64,000 bases of DNA from Cymbidium sinense (lineage: Eukaryota > Streptophyta > Magnoliopsida > Asparagales > Orchidaceae), in NCBI GenBank assembly GCA_021442155.1, contig CM038223.1:29734983-29798982 (forward strand), in the 5' to 3' direction. Shown here piece after piece: positions 25,591-36,960 of this stretch. Numbering within the stretch: the stretch's first letter is position 1; every line of letters starts with the position of its first letter. A program made the translations under genes and the position numbers. The notes under the pieces were generated by a model that was given only the letters and a program-made list of their open reading frames with translations, did no database searches and was not told the DNA's origin.

Positions 25591-25845
25591 TGTTGTCCTC
25601 ATTTTTAGAATGTGCTCTCAACACCTCCATCTTGGGCTTAGGATTTCTCTTAGACTTTGAGAGTTCCTTAGTCTTAAGACACATCTAGTGATTAGGTGGA
25701 CACTCTCACCTAGCCCTAGAAGACTTAGAAGAGTTAGCCATAGTAATAGGTCATGCCTTAGGGGAGTTAGGAAAATTTTCTAACTTTAACTTAAACCATT
25801 CCTCACTTTCCTTCTTTCAAGTCAAACTCCAAATCAATTCTATTT

Positions 25846-26760
25846 GATTTTCTCATACTCAAATCAATTCCATGATTCAATTCCATGATTGAGATCCATG
25901 ATTGAAATTCATGATTGAAACTCATGACCAAAATCCATCAAAAATTATTAAGTTCAAATTTTGTAGTCCTTAACCCTTTCTTAATGACTTAGCCAAAATC
26001 ATGATCTAAACCTACTCAAATCTTTGAGATTTTCTCATGATCCATTTATATTCTCATTTATATTCAAATATATAAATGAAATATAAATTCAAAATTCCAA
26101 ATCAATTCATGAAAATTTCCTTAAATACCTTTAATTTTCCATTAAAGGACTTAGCCAAAAATCAACTCTAAACCTTGATCAAATCAATTCAAATCCTTGG
26201 GATTTTCTCAAAACTTATTTATATTCTCATATTTAAATATAATATAAATAAAAATCATTTAAATCAAACCCTTAAATTAAATCCCAGATTTAAAATGCTT
26301 GAAATTCCCTTAAATCCCTTAATTTTCCATTAATGGATTTAACCTAAACTTTGATCAAACTCATTCAAACTTATGGGATTTTCTCAAAACATATTTATAT
26401 TCTCATTTATATTCTCATATATAAATGAAATATAAATATAAATCAATCAAATCCAATTCAAAAATTAAATTTAAATTAAAAATGTTCTTTAATCCTTTAA
26501 ATTCCCTTTAATGGGATTAACCCAAATGATGATTAAACTCTTTCAAATTCTTGAAATTTTCTCGTGATAAATTTATATTCCTATTTATATTCACATATAT
26601 AAATGAAATATAAATTCAAACAATCAAAACCAATTCCAAAAATCAAACTCAAATCCACTCAAAATCAAATCTAAACCTTTCAAGTCAAAATCTTGAACTT
26701 AGCCAAATTACTTTCAAATCAAGCCAAACTCTTGATTTTATCTAATGGTTTAATCAATCC
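25846..26760 (+). repeat. tandem repeat, period about 178 bp, in GL5 block 1
   Basis: The phrase GATTTTCTCA or a close variant occurs at 25846, 26028, 26201, 26377, 26555 and 26734, i.e. spacings of 182, 173, 176, 178 and 179 bp. Most units go on with TTTATATTCTCATTTATATTC, then AATGAAATATAAAT, then a TTAATTTTCCATTAA-type segment. GL4 has two corresponding phrases 179 bp apart (37157 and 37336, minus strand), plus a run of roughly 50-bp repeats at 37430-37600. Confidence 0.75.
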
Positions 26761-26969
26761 TACAATCATGAGTACATATATAAATCCAAACCTCAATTAA
26801 ACAATCAAAACCTAAATCAAAAATCAAACCCAAGACTCCTTCATATTCTTCCTTTGAATATGAAATTTTCAAATGGATCAAAATCCATTTGACTTCAAAC
26901 CACTTGTTAATGGACTTATATTTCAATAATGAGTCCATATACAACATCAATCAACTTCAAATCAAGCTT

Positions 26970-27845
26970 TGACTAAGCTAATTGACCCACTTAGGCTCAC
27001 TTGGCCTAAAGTGACCTAAAGTACCCTTATGAGCCAACTTTTGATCCTAACTAAATTGGATTGAACCAAACTCATATACCCCTCTCATCATGACCAACAA
27101 TCATTATGGGATGATCAATCAATCAAATGGGTCAAACCAAGTCAAACCTAAGGGTTGACGAAGTCAACAATTAACCTAAAATGAAACCTTACATAGCCAA
27201 ATTTTACCATAAGCCAAATTGATTGAAACCATTGATCTAAGTTCACTCATAACCTATGTTTGAACTTGACCAAGCCAATATTTGAGCTAACCTAGCCCAA
27301 TTGGCCCACTTAACCCAAGTTGACCCATTTTGACCTGAAGGGCCAAAATGTGTCAAAACTTGATCTAAGCCAAAATAATTGAAACTAATGGGTCAAGTCC
27401 ATTCCAAATCACTTGTGAAACTTGACCAAAGGCTCAATTGGCCAACTAGACCCAACCCAGCCCAATTGACCTTAACCCAACATGACCTGGGGTCACGTTG
27501 AGCCAAAATTGAACCTAACCCAAATTGGAAAAACAAAGATACCAATCCCATATATGACTAACCAAACCTAAACCTACCTTGACCTACACCAAATAGGTCA
27601 AATGGGTTAAATGGGTCAACTTGACCCATTTGACCTAAATGAGTCATATGAGCCAAAACTAAATATATACCAAATTGAACCAAACCAAAGCCACCAAAAC
27701 ATTTTAAATGGTCATATGAACGTGACCCAACCCTTGGTTTGACCCAATTTGACCAATTGGTCAACTTGACCAAAGTTGACCCATTTTGACCTAAATGGGT
27801 CAACATGAGCCAAACCCTATCAAATGGATTCCAAATCCAATGAAA
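26970..27845 (+). repeat. TTGACC-dense segment of GL5 block 1
   Basis: TTGACC is exceptionally frequent: I count 13 plus-strand copies between 27260 and 27800, often as TTGACCCATTTTGACCTAAA with GGTCAA nearby. TTGAC(C/T) is the W-box core bound by plant WRKY proteins. Whether these bind anything here is unknown. Equivalent stretches occur in GL4 (36080-36960), GL9 (55920-57050) and, more thinly, GL1, GL6, GL7 and GL8. Confidence 0.7.
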
Positions 27846-28267
27846 CTTGGCCAAACCTACTTTCTCAACAAACCAAAATTATCCAAAGTGAAAAAAAATA
27901 GCAAAATGAACATTTTACCCCTAGGCCATAGAACAAATTATGGCCTAACCCATGGGTATTTTGGTCATACCCTCTTCACAATCACTTAAGGCTTTTCTAA
28001 AAGCTCAAGGGGACTTAGTGATGAGTGGTGCACCCAACCCAATGGGTTTGGGTTAGCCCGTTTGACCCATGGATCAAACCCAACTACATAGAGCAAAATT
28101 GAAATTTCAAATTCCCTCTTAAGCTCAATTTCAGCACATGGGAAGTTGGCATTCCACTCACGGGATCAAACCGACCATATGCACACTCAAAACAACTAAA
28201 CAACCTCCCTAATCTGGTCAATTGGATCAAAAATGGCAAGCTTATGCTCGACCGTCCAATTTCCATA

Positions 28268-28286
28268 GGGGGAGATATACTCCCCC
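28268..28286 (+). promoter_or_regulatory. TATA-centred GC palindrome of GL5
   Basis: Arms GGGGGAG and CTCCCCC flank ATATA. The same feature is at 35609-35627 in GL4 and, with longer arms GGGAGGAG/CTCCTCCC, at 57364-57385 in GL9. It lies 412 bp upstream of the splice-donor-like site here and about 409 bp in GL4. A core promoter for a spliced LTR transcript is a reasonable but unproven reading. Confidence 0.45.
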
Positions 28287-28689
28287 TAATTCATTGAAAA
28301 TTCACTTCACTCACACTCGATTGAGCACTAGGAACCCTCAATAATCATTAGAGAGCTTCTCAAGGTCCCTAAAGAGGATTTGAATTCCCTATTCTTTGGT
28401 TTTTCATAGTGCAAAAAAGGGGAGCTCAATCCAATTGCTAATTTCCTCTACACTTGATCTCTTTACAATTCTTCTTGCACACTTGATGTAGGAGCTAAGT
28501 TGAATTGGCATAAGCTTTCTCTGAAGTTCTAGAGGCAAGGAAGAGCTAAATTCAATCAAAGCCACAAGGATCTTGAAGAGGAGTTGGTCCACCCATTGAT
28601 CCACTCAACCTTAAGGCTTGAAACTTTCAATAGTGCTTCATCTCCACTAGACAAAGCTACCTCATCGAGCTCGAGCGTCGGTGATCACT

Positions 28690-28704
28690 TCCGGTGAGGT
28701 ATGT
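28690..28704 (+). promoter_or_regulatory. splice-donor-like site in GL5 block 2
   Basis: TCCGGTGAG followed by GTATGT, a near-consensus plant 5' splice site after base 28698. Homologous sites in the same block: GL4 (35200, GAG|GTATGC), GL6 (39960 and 40683, GAG|GTACGY), GL7 (44209, GAG|GTACGT) and GL8 (50932, AAG|GTATGC). GL9 (57740) has a weaker GTAAAT. Acceptor-like TTTTCTGTAG (31572-31581) and CTTGCTTGCAG (31629-31639) occur downstream in block 4, but their use is speculative. Confidence 0.45.
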
Positions 28705-29006
28705 AATTTTCAGCCACTTAGCTTGATAGGTGTTGGTCCTTTATGAAGGGAATTTTCATTACAAGAGAAATCAACTGTTGGATAGGTTGGTAATGATGTC
28801 TAGATGGTGTGGGTTGAGTCTTGTATGATTCCATGCTAGATTGGGCTCATATCTCCCCTTGGATCATGGATGATCTCCATTAATCCTCAGGGAAGAACTT
28901 GGCTCATCTCAGCCATCCATCCGCGCATTTTAGATGGACGGCTAAGATTATTTAGCATGTTTTAGAAATCCTTTATCTATTTTAAATGCGGGTGTATCCT
29001 CAACCA

Positions 29007-29023
29007 TCCGATCTTTGATCGGA
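29007..29023 (+). other. CCGATC/GATCGG dyad of GL5
   Basis: Arms TCCGATC and GATCGGA around TTT. GL4 has the related dyad at 34871-34894 (arms GTCCGATC / GATCAGAT, loop AAA) and GL9 at 58044-58068 (GTCTGATC / GATCGGAC, loop TGA). The mismatches are C-to-T or G-to-A at CpG or CpNpG-like sites, consistent with decay of a once longer perfect dyad. Confidence 0.5.
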
Positions 29024-31917
29024 CGACCAAGGATATTAGCTGCGATGCCGTATGATTTGACATTTAGTGGGTGGCTCGCGCATGCGATGTAAAGCTCGTG
29101 CTAGCGTCACCCATGGGATGGGTGTAATTAGTTATTTACCTAATTAATTCCTAATTAATCCCTGGATCTTTTAAAATTCATAACTCTTCATAGAAAAATC
29201 AAAAAATAAATGAAAAAATGATATGGATAGAAAATTTCATCTAGCATTTTTAAAATATTTTCAATAGATTTTGAATTCCCCTTTTCTCTGAATTTAGGTT
29301 CCTTTGGGAATTTAATTAGCAAATTATTCTCTAATTAAGTCATCAATTGGTCTCAAACTTCTAGTGTTCATTTTAGGGGATGACCTTTGCCTCCCCTAAT
29401 TTTCTTAAGATTTATTGAGGCCTGAATTGAGGAATTTACTATTTCATTCTCTAATTATCCCTTTCATGTAATTAAGGGTAATTAAGGTGTGATTAGTGGA
29501 TTTACCCTATGATTGAGTTTGATTAAGGTCAGATCTAGTGAGTAGGGATTTTATGAAATAATTTTGGGGTATTTCCCATAAGCTATTCCCTAAACCCCCT
29601 TTTCTCTCCTTAATCCCCTCTTAATTAAGGGTTAACTCATTAATCACCCCTTTAAACAATTTCAAAAAATTTAAAAAGTTCCATAACTTAATTAATCTAT
29701 CTTGTGTAGATTATTAGGTGTTTAATAGCCTAAGTTTAATTAAGGAAATTAAAACCCCTTTCATAAGTATGAAAGGGTGTTTTAAAATTTCTTAAGCTAA
29801 ACCTCTTAGCTTAATTAACTTTTAATTATGAGCCAAATTGCATTAGGCCTTTTCCTTATTAGGTGCATTATAAATTTAAATATTGTGGGTTTTATGTCAT
29901 CTCATTAGCTCATAATTACTTAGTTAATTTTTTTTTCTAAGGCGGTGTAGATAGGGTTAGTTAAGCCACTTAATTCATACTCTAACCTAATCAATGATTA
30001 AAAATGGATTTAATTATTTGAAAATTAAAAAAAATATAAAACACATGTGAGAATGGGTTGGGAACAACAAACTCATCTCACCTTTTCAAAATTAAATCAA
30101 ACTTCAAACTAAACAAAAATTATTTTGAAATTCACTTTGATTTATTCTAGATTTTCTTATTCCTTAAGAATGTCTTTAGGATTTAAGTAAAGTGAATTTT
30201 TTTTACATGCTTTAATTGCTTTAGATCTTTCCCAACATGTTAAATTGTATGTCATGTGATTCATGCATTCATAATTTCATGTTTCCAAAATTAAAAAATG
30301 AAAATTGTTTACTTTATGTCAAATGTGCATGTGTTGGCTTAAGTAAAATATGAGTGGCTATTATCACTACTAAATCCAAAGTATTTTCAAAAATTATAAA
30401 TGAAACATCAAATTTGAAAGTATGCTATTCTTATACTTTAATTATAAGCTTGCATGTGATGGATTATAAAGTAATGTTTAGTGTAGCTTTTCCTTTCTTT
30501 CTTATGTTAGCCTAGTTGAATAGGAGTTGGTAAGATGTAGGGTTCATTTCAAAAAGAACCCAACACTTACTTAATATCATACCCTATTCATCCCTATGCT
30601 ACCATATAAGAAAGATTACCTACACTTGCATGAATAAATTGCATAAATAAAATAAATCTATTAAATAACTTTTGCATATTCCTTCTTCATTTCATTTCTT
30701 TTGTATGCATGTTTGTACTTAAAGAAAGTGGTATATTAGTCTGGACAACCCTAAGGTTGTGAAGATTTAAGTAGTCCTAAGTAGGTCTTGTACCTTACAC
30801 CTCTGGTTAACAATGGCGTTGTACTCACTTATGCCTTTCTTACTTTCATGTATGTATGTGAAATTTTGGATAATAAAAACCTTTTCTACTTAATAAAAAT
30901 CATGCATATTCAACTTCTAAATTTTCTTAAATGGATTACTTAGCATACATCATAAAGTGTGTTACTCTCATTTGCATGTATAAACATGCTTAGGATCCAT
31001 CCATATGCATGTTATATATGTTGGGAAAGAAATGAAGTAATGTGTGTTATGTAAACTTCGTTTCATTTTATTTAATCTTAAAATGCCTTTTTTTAATAGG
31101 TTAGTTTAGAGTTTGTCTAAACTTAAGTTTGATTAAAAGATGTAATCAAAATATTCACCTAAATGGAAATTAAAATATGAACTTACCTTAGAAATTACTT
31201 AAGGATTAGGGAAGGAAAGATAAGTTCTCTTCTCTTTTCCTCTCTTCATAACTTAGTAATTAATTGTAGGTTTCACTTAAATCAAATTAAAACATGAAAT
31301 AAAAATAACCCAAAAAACTTAAACAACTTAAATGAAACCCTCCTCTAAGTTGAACATATTCTTTACACTTAGAAAATTTAAACTTAAAGTCCTAAGTTAA
31401 GCATACCACACAAATCTTCAAAGCACACACATTAGCCTAAGTCACCACTTTTAGCCTTAGGTTAGGTCAGTGCAGGGTTTGATGTTTTATTTTGTGATGA
31501 ATGTTTTAGATTAGTTGTTAGGGTGTATGCTCATAGAATGAATGGTAGGACATGCTTAATCTAATTATTCTTTTCTGTAGGGGATTGTGCTTAAGGGGCC
31601 CTATCATAAATAAAAATATAAATGCTTCTTGCTTGCAGGTGCTTATACCTCTTTGCATAATCCATAGGCCAGGTGGACTTAGTCACCCATGTGTGGGGTG
31701 ATAAGTCCAATATACATGCTTGAGATTTGTGTGGTGTGATTTAACTAACCATTATTTTACTGGTGTTAGTTAGATTTCCCTTTTTCTTTTCATGTAACAA
31801 TTTGTATATTTAGGATTTTGGAATGATTTATTATGGGGATTAGGATGAGCATTGGTCATAAGATCTTATCTTATGCACCATGTGAGCCCTTGGAGCTAAG
31901 GAAGAACCAAAGAATAA

Positions 31918-31962
31918 AAGAAGAAAGAAGAAGAAGAAAGAAAGAAGAAAGAAGAAAGAATA
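31918..31962 (+). repeat. GAA/GAAA-rich purine tract
   Basis: About 45 bases of almost pure A/G on the plus strand at the block 4/block 5 border of GL5. Other copies keep a shorter purine run here (60915-60945). Expected to be length-variable. Confidence 0.85.
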
Positions 31963-32011
31963 ATAAAGCTTGAAGACCCCCATAACAATGAATTATAATT
32001 CATTTCATTTG

Positions 32012-32036
32012 TAATCCGGGTTGTATAAGGGTAGAG
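32012..32036 (+). promoter_or_regulatory. conserved TATAAG/GAGCTC core in GL block 5
   Basis: GTTGTATAAGGGTAGAGCTC is among the best conserved strings of the family. It recurs at 61008-61025 (plus) and on the minus strand at 8012-8033, 23849-23870 and 62929-62950. It contains a TATA-like hexamer, so it may be a second promoter-type element; its role is unknown. Confidence 0.4.
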
Positions 32037-33566
32037 CTCAGCTAGCCACATTTAATATTTCAGGTTTGTGCGGTGGTGCCCGATCACAAACAACCATTTA
32101 TTCTTTTTGCGATTAGCTTTATAAATTATTTGATGATTTGGTTAGCTATTGCATTAAGTGGCATAATTTTTATAGTTTCTTCCTTGCTTTATGTATGACC
32201 TGGATGTGGATTAGGCTCTTTAGGGAAAAATAAATCTTTTACCCTACTTAAAAACTCAAATTAAAACTAAATAACTCATAACCTCACCTAAAGCTTAGGA
32301 TTAAAATCAAGATAAAAGAATTATCATCCCTTTAGCTGGATGAGCATTTCTTTATAATATCATGTACAAATGCATCTTATCCTACTCTTGATTGGAGGGC
32401 TTTCACCTTTGTCAGAGAACCCGGCTTGACCTTTGAGGGCCGTGGGAGAAACTCACCACTGACCTTCTCACTGATTTTGGCCAATAATTTGATTTCTCAT
32501 GCATTAGTCATTAAAATCCTATTAGCTTGAGTCAAAATGATTGTTCAAAAAATAAAAATAAAATAAAATTTTAAATATATTAGATTTAAGTCATTTGAAG
32601 CATGTCCCTTTACAAGATCTAGTCTCTTTAGGGAGTGAGTTTAATGACAATCTCTTTCTAAATAAAAATAGCCTAGCTATCTTGCATAAGCATAAGACTT
32701 GCCTACATGTATTTAAAATCATAGGAGGAGTTAGTTGGAGGCCACCCCGGTGGGTTGTAAGTCTAGCTGGGTGGTTTGTCCTCCCTTATGGAGCAAACAG
32801 ATTACCCACCTTAGATTTAAGTCGCTCCTGAAGCTCCCTAGATTTAGGTTCTGAGGTTGCTTCTCCCCTTTGTGGGCCATAGGTATAATTCCTCATCTCT
32901 TAGGCATTTCCTTAATCTTGTGTTAAAGAATCTTAAGTCCTAAAATTCTAATGAAAAATGCAACTCAAACAAATTAAATCAATTTCTAAAATGTAAAGCC
33001 CAATTATAGGATAGTTTGAGGTGCTCGCTAGGTTTCCTAACATCGTGAGCATCTCCTACTTATCTTCCATTTTGGCTTAATAACTCCCTCTTTTGATCAA
33101 TCCCATTTTGACCTTCAAATATAAACCAATCGATTGATAGTCCTTCCCTATTGAAATCTTCAAAGACAATGATCATTTAACTTAACCTAGAGTTTTCCTA
33201 AGGGATCCCATCCCTTAAGATGTAATTAACTATGGGGGCTTGCCTCTATAGGGAACTTAATGAACCCAATTTAAAATAAACCCTGCTTTAGTTTTCTATG
33301 TAAAGTAGGGGAAGAATTTCTGGTACATATGCAAACCCATCATCCTTAGGAGTCCTTATTGAGGTTATTGGTTCTTTAAAGGGTAGTGATTTCTATCTCT
33401 CAAGATAGTATACTATTTCCTTGATGATATACCTAATCATCTGAATAAGTACATCTACGGATCTGCATGGCGTCTTACCAAGATGAATTTTTTGTAAGGG
33501 TTCCTCTTTCTTTTCACCCGACAGATTTGAAAGGCGACTCCATTATAAGAATTTTTAAACCCAACA

Positions 33567-33571
33567 AAAAC
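33567..33571. other. target-site duplication of GL5, right (AAAAC)
   Basis: Partner of AAAAT at 25586-25590; block 3 of GL4 resumes here. Confidence 0.55.
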
Positions 33572-34870
33572 ATTTTATTTTAATTTGATTTTTCAAAAGG
33601 TATGAATGCATGAGTTTACATGAAAAATAATATTTAACATGCTTGGAAAGAGATAAAATGATGTAAGCATCTGAGTTCATTCATCCTAATTAATTTTCTA
33701 AAGACAATCCTATGAAATAAGATTATTTAAAGTGAATCAAAATTTCTTAAGAAGATTTTTGCTTTATTTTTAGATTTGAATTTGATTTAGGAAAAGTGAG
33801 AAGAGTTTGTTGGTCCAAACCCATTTCCTCATGTGTGAATTAATTTAGTTTAATTTTTAGAATAATTAAGTTGAATTTATATATCTTTAGGTTTAGGAGT
33901 GAATTAAGTCCATTAATTACCCCTTACCTACACCAATTTAACATAATTATTGAAATAATTATGAGCCAACATATGATATGCAATCACATAGAATTTAAAT
34001 CATCAATGCACCTAAGAAAGAAAGGGGAATAATGCAATTAGCTCATAATTATTGATTAATCAAGCTAAAGGGTTTAATTAAGTACTTTCATAACCTTCCC
34101 ACACTTGGAAATAATTTCCTTAAAAGCCACTTAGGTTATGGAACACCTAAGGATCTACCCAAAAGGAGATTGATTAAGTTCAGATTGACTTTGAAAGTTT
34201 GATTAGATTAATTAAGAAGATAATTAGTTGATTAATTCTTAATTATGTCTGGATTAAGGAAGGAAGGGGGTTTAGGGAATAACTTAGGGAAAATACCTCA
34301 AAGCCATTCCATAAACCTCCTATTCACTTAAACAATGTTTAATTAATTCAATTAAGTGATTAAACTACTATTCACATGCTTAATTGCTCTTAATTTCATT
34401 AAGGGGTAATTAGGGATTCACTAATTAATTTCCCTAATTAAATCATTAATAAATTTCAAGAAAATTAGGAAAAATAGAAGTCATCCCCCTAAATATGTCT
34501 GAGAAGTTTGGAATTAATTAATGAAATGATTAGAGAGTAATTAAGGTTATTAGATTTTTAATTAAACCTTAATTAAGGAAACCCCACTATTCAAACTCAA
34601 TTAGAAATAATTTTACTGGATTCCCCTTTGAATTATCTTTAAATTGAAGTTGAGTTTGCATTTTTCTAATTTTTCTATATTTAATTATGTATTTATGAAG
34701 TTTTAGTGATTATTAAGTGATTAGAGAGCCTAATTAATTAACTAATCCCGTTGGTATCACGTGGGATGCTGACACGGTGCACGCTTTCCATGTGGTGTGA
34801 TGGGATTGGTTATTTAAGTTATCAAATCATATGTTGCGTCAACCGACGGTGTTATGCATTTTCTCCTTGG

Positions 34871-34894
34871 ACCGTCCGATCAAAGATCAGATGG
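34871..34894 (-). other. CCGATC dyad of GL4
   Basis: Degenerate dyad homologous to 29007-29023: arms GTCCGATC and GATCAGAT around AAA. Outer GACC/GGTC pairing extends it, with two transition mismatches. Confidence 0.45.
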
Positions 34895-35193
34895 TCAGGA
34901 TTAAACCCATAATTTTAAAGGGATTAATTAGTGAATCTATGCATTTTAATCAGGACTGTCCATCCAAAACACACAAGATGGACGATGCATGATTCATCCC
35001 TGCCCTCACCTGCGGGAGACGGAGATCGTCCATCCTCCATGGCTTGATCCGAGCTTACTTGAGCTCGAATTGGGCAGGGATTCAACCCACACCATCAAGA
35101 AGCAAGGAGAAGCACATCCAATAATAGAAATTCAATGAGATTACTTCCATTCACAAAGGACTAAATATTATCTAACTTAAGATCAATTTTGAG

Positions 35194-35204
35194 GCATACC
35201 TCAT
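35194..35204 (-). promoter_or_regulatory. splice-donor-like site in GL4 block 2
   Basis: The minus strand reads GGATGAG|GTATGCC, homologous to the GL5 site. Confidence 0.4.
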
Positions 35205-35608
35205 CCGAGGCTATCACCGATGCTTCCAACTATTGAGGTAGCTTCATCTAGTAGAGATGAAGCTCTTTTGAAGGTTTGAGGGTTCAATTTGCAGTGATCT
35301 TCCAATTGACCAAAGCTTGCTTCAATAGCTTATGGCTTTGATCAAACTCCCCTTCGTGGCTTAGAGACTTGGGAAAAACTTTGGATGAGCTTGACTTAGT
35401 CCCTTGATGGTGCTTGCAAGAGGAATTGAACTCTGGTTAAGAATTGAGTGAGTTTGAAATCTCTCTCACCTCCCCTATTTTCAGCTTAGGCAAAACTGAG
35501 ATAGAGAAATTAGAATGAGCTTGGGAAACCTTGAGGAAGCTTATGGATGCCTGCCTTCGATCCTCTGAGGTCAATCGAATGCAAGAGTGTTCAATTGGAA
35601 TGGAATGA

Positions 35609-35627
35609 GGGGGAGTATATCTCCCCC
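35609..35627 (-). promoter_or_regulatory. TATA-centred GC palindrome of GL4
   Basis: Arms GGGGGAG and CTCCCCC flank TATAT, equivalent to 28268-28286. Confidence 0.45.
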
Positions 35628-36079
35628 TACTTAGATCAGATGACCATTAGCCTCCTTTCCATTTTGATCAAATTAATGAGATAGAATGGGTTGTTTAGGT
35701 TGTTAGGAGTGCCATGTGGTTCAGTTTTGGCAGAGGAGTGGGAGTGTGGAGGTGCACATGTGCTAAAATGAGTGTGGGAGGTGATCCATGTGGAGAAATT
35801 TGAGTGGAGTGGTTAATTTTTGCTCTGGGTTGGTTTTGGCTAATTCAAACCCATTGCATCATATGCACCTCTCTTGGTGTCCAAATGGCCCACTAGGTGG
35901 ATGCCAAGTGGTCTTGAGTTGGAATATGATCAAATTCCAAGTGAATTTGCCCATAGGTTACCCTTTAACATAGGGGTAAAATGGTCATTTAGCTTTGATT
36001 TTGATTCAAGCATATTTGGAATGATTGAAAAATGGGTTGTGCCAATTTTCAATGAATTTGGAGTTTATTTGATATGATT

Positions 36080-36960
36080 TGGCTCATGTTGACCCGTTTA
36101 GGTCAAAATGGGTCAACTTGGGTCAAGTTGATCAATTGGTCAAATTGGGTCAAACCATGGGTTAGGTCAAGTTTAAATGATCATTTGAAATAGTTTGGTA
36201 TCATTGGTTTGGTTCAATTTGATTTATATTTAGTTTTGGTTCATTTGAGTTCACTTAGGTCAAATGGGTCAAGTTGACCAATTTGATCCATTTGACCCAA
36301 TTGAGTTAGGTCATGGGTTGGTGTAGGCTTGGCTGATCATTTGAAATGTTTTGCAAGCTTTGGTTTCAATCAATTTCGGTTTGGTTTGATTTCAAGTCGA
36401 TTAGACCTTTTAGGTCAAGTTGGGTTCATGGTCAGTTGGGCTAGGTTGGGTCTAGTTGGCCAATTGAGGCTTTTGGTCAAGTTCAATAGGTGATTTAGAA
36501 TGAATTTGACCCATTGGTTGCAATCAATTTATCTTAGATCAAGATTTAACACATTTTGACTTTTTAGGTCAACTTGGGTCAACTCAGGTCAAGTGGCCAA
36601 TTAGGCTAGATTTGGCTCAAATGATGTCTTGATCACATTCAGTCATTGATCATGAACTTGTTCAGATCAATGGTTTCAATCAATTTGGCCTATGGTGAAT
36701 TTTGGCTAGTTTGTGTTTCATTTGGGTTAAGTGTTGACTTGGCCAAAGGCTAGGTTTGACTTAGTTTGACCCAATTTGGGTGATTGATCATCTTAAGATG
36801 ATTGTTGCTCATAATGTGAGGCTTAGATGGGCTTAGTTCAATCCAATTTGGGTAGGATTAGAATTTGGCTCAAAAAGGTGCTTTAGGTCACTTTGGGTCA
36901 AGTGAGCCTAAATGGGTCAATTGGCTTGATCATGGTTTGATTCTAGTTTGGTTGAACTCA
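36080..36960 (-). repeat. TTGACC-dense segment of GL4 block 1
   Basis: The minus-strand equivalent of 26970-27845, seen on the plus strand as repeated GGTCAA, for example GGTCAAAATGGGTCAACTTG near 36101. Confidence 0.65.

Larger units (their letters stand above)
25591..33566 (+). mobile_element. GL5: near-complete giant LTR-like repeat (7,976 bp)
   Basis: The best copy. It starts TGTTG, ends CAACA, and lies within the opposite-strand GL4. Order: block 1 (25591-27990) with a 178-bp tandem array then dense TTGACC; block 2 (28000-29110) with a TATA palindrome, leader-like stretch, GAG|GTATGT and a CCGATC/GATCGG dyad; block 3 (29110-30300), TTAATTAA-rich; block 4 (30300-32000); block 5 (32000-33566). 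Near the end it reads AGGCGACTCC (33531-33540), reminiscent of the GGCGACTCC found at LTR/primer-site junctions of some plant Ty3/gypsy elements as I recall them. No direct terminal repeats or coding region are seen, so a solo LTR or LARD-like unit is the best reading. Confidence 0.75.
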
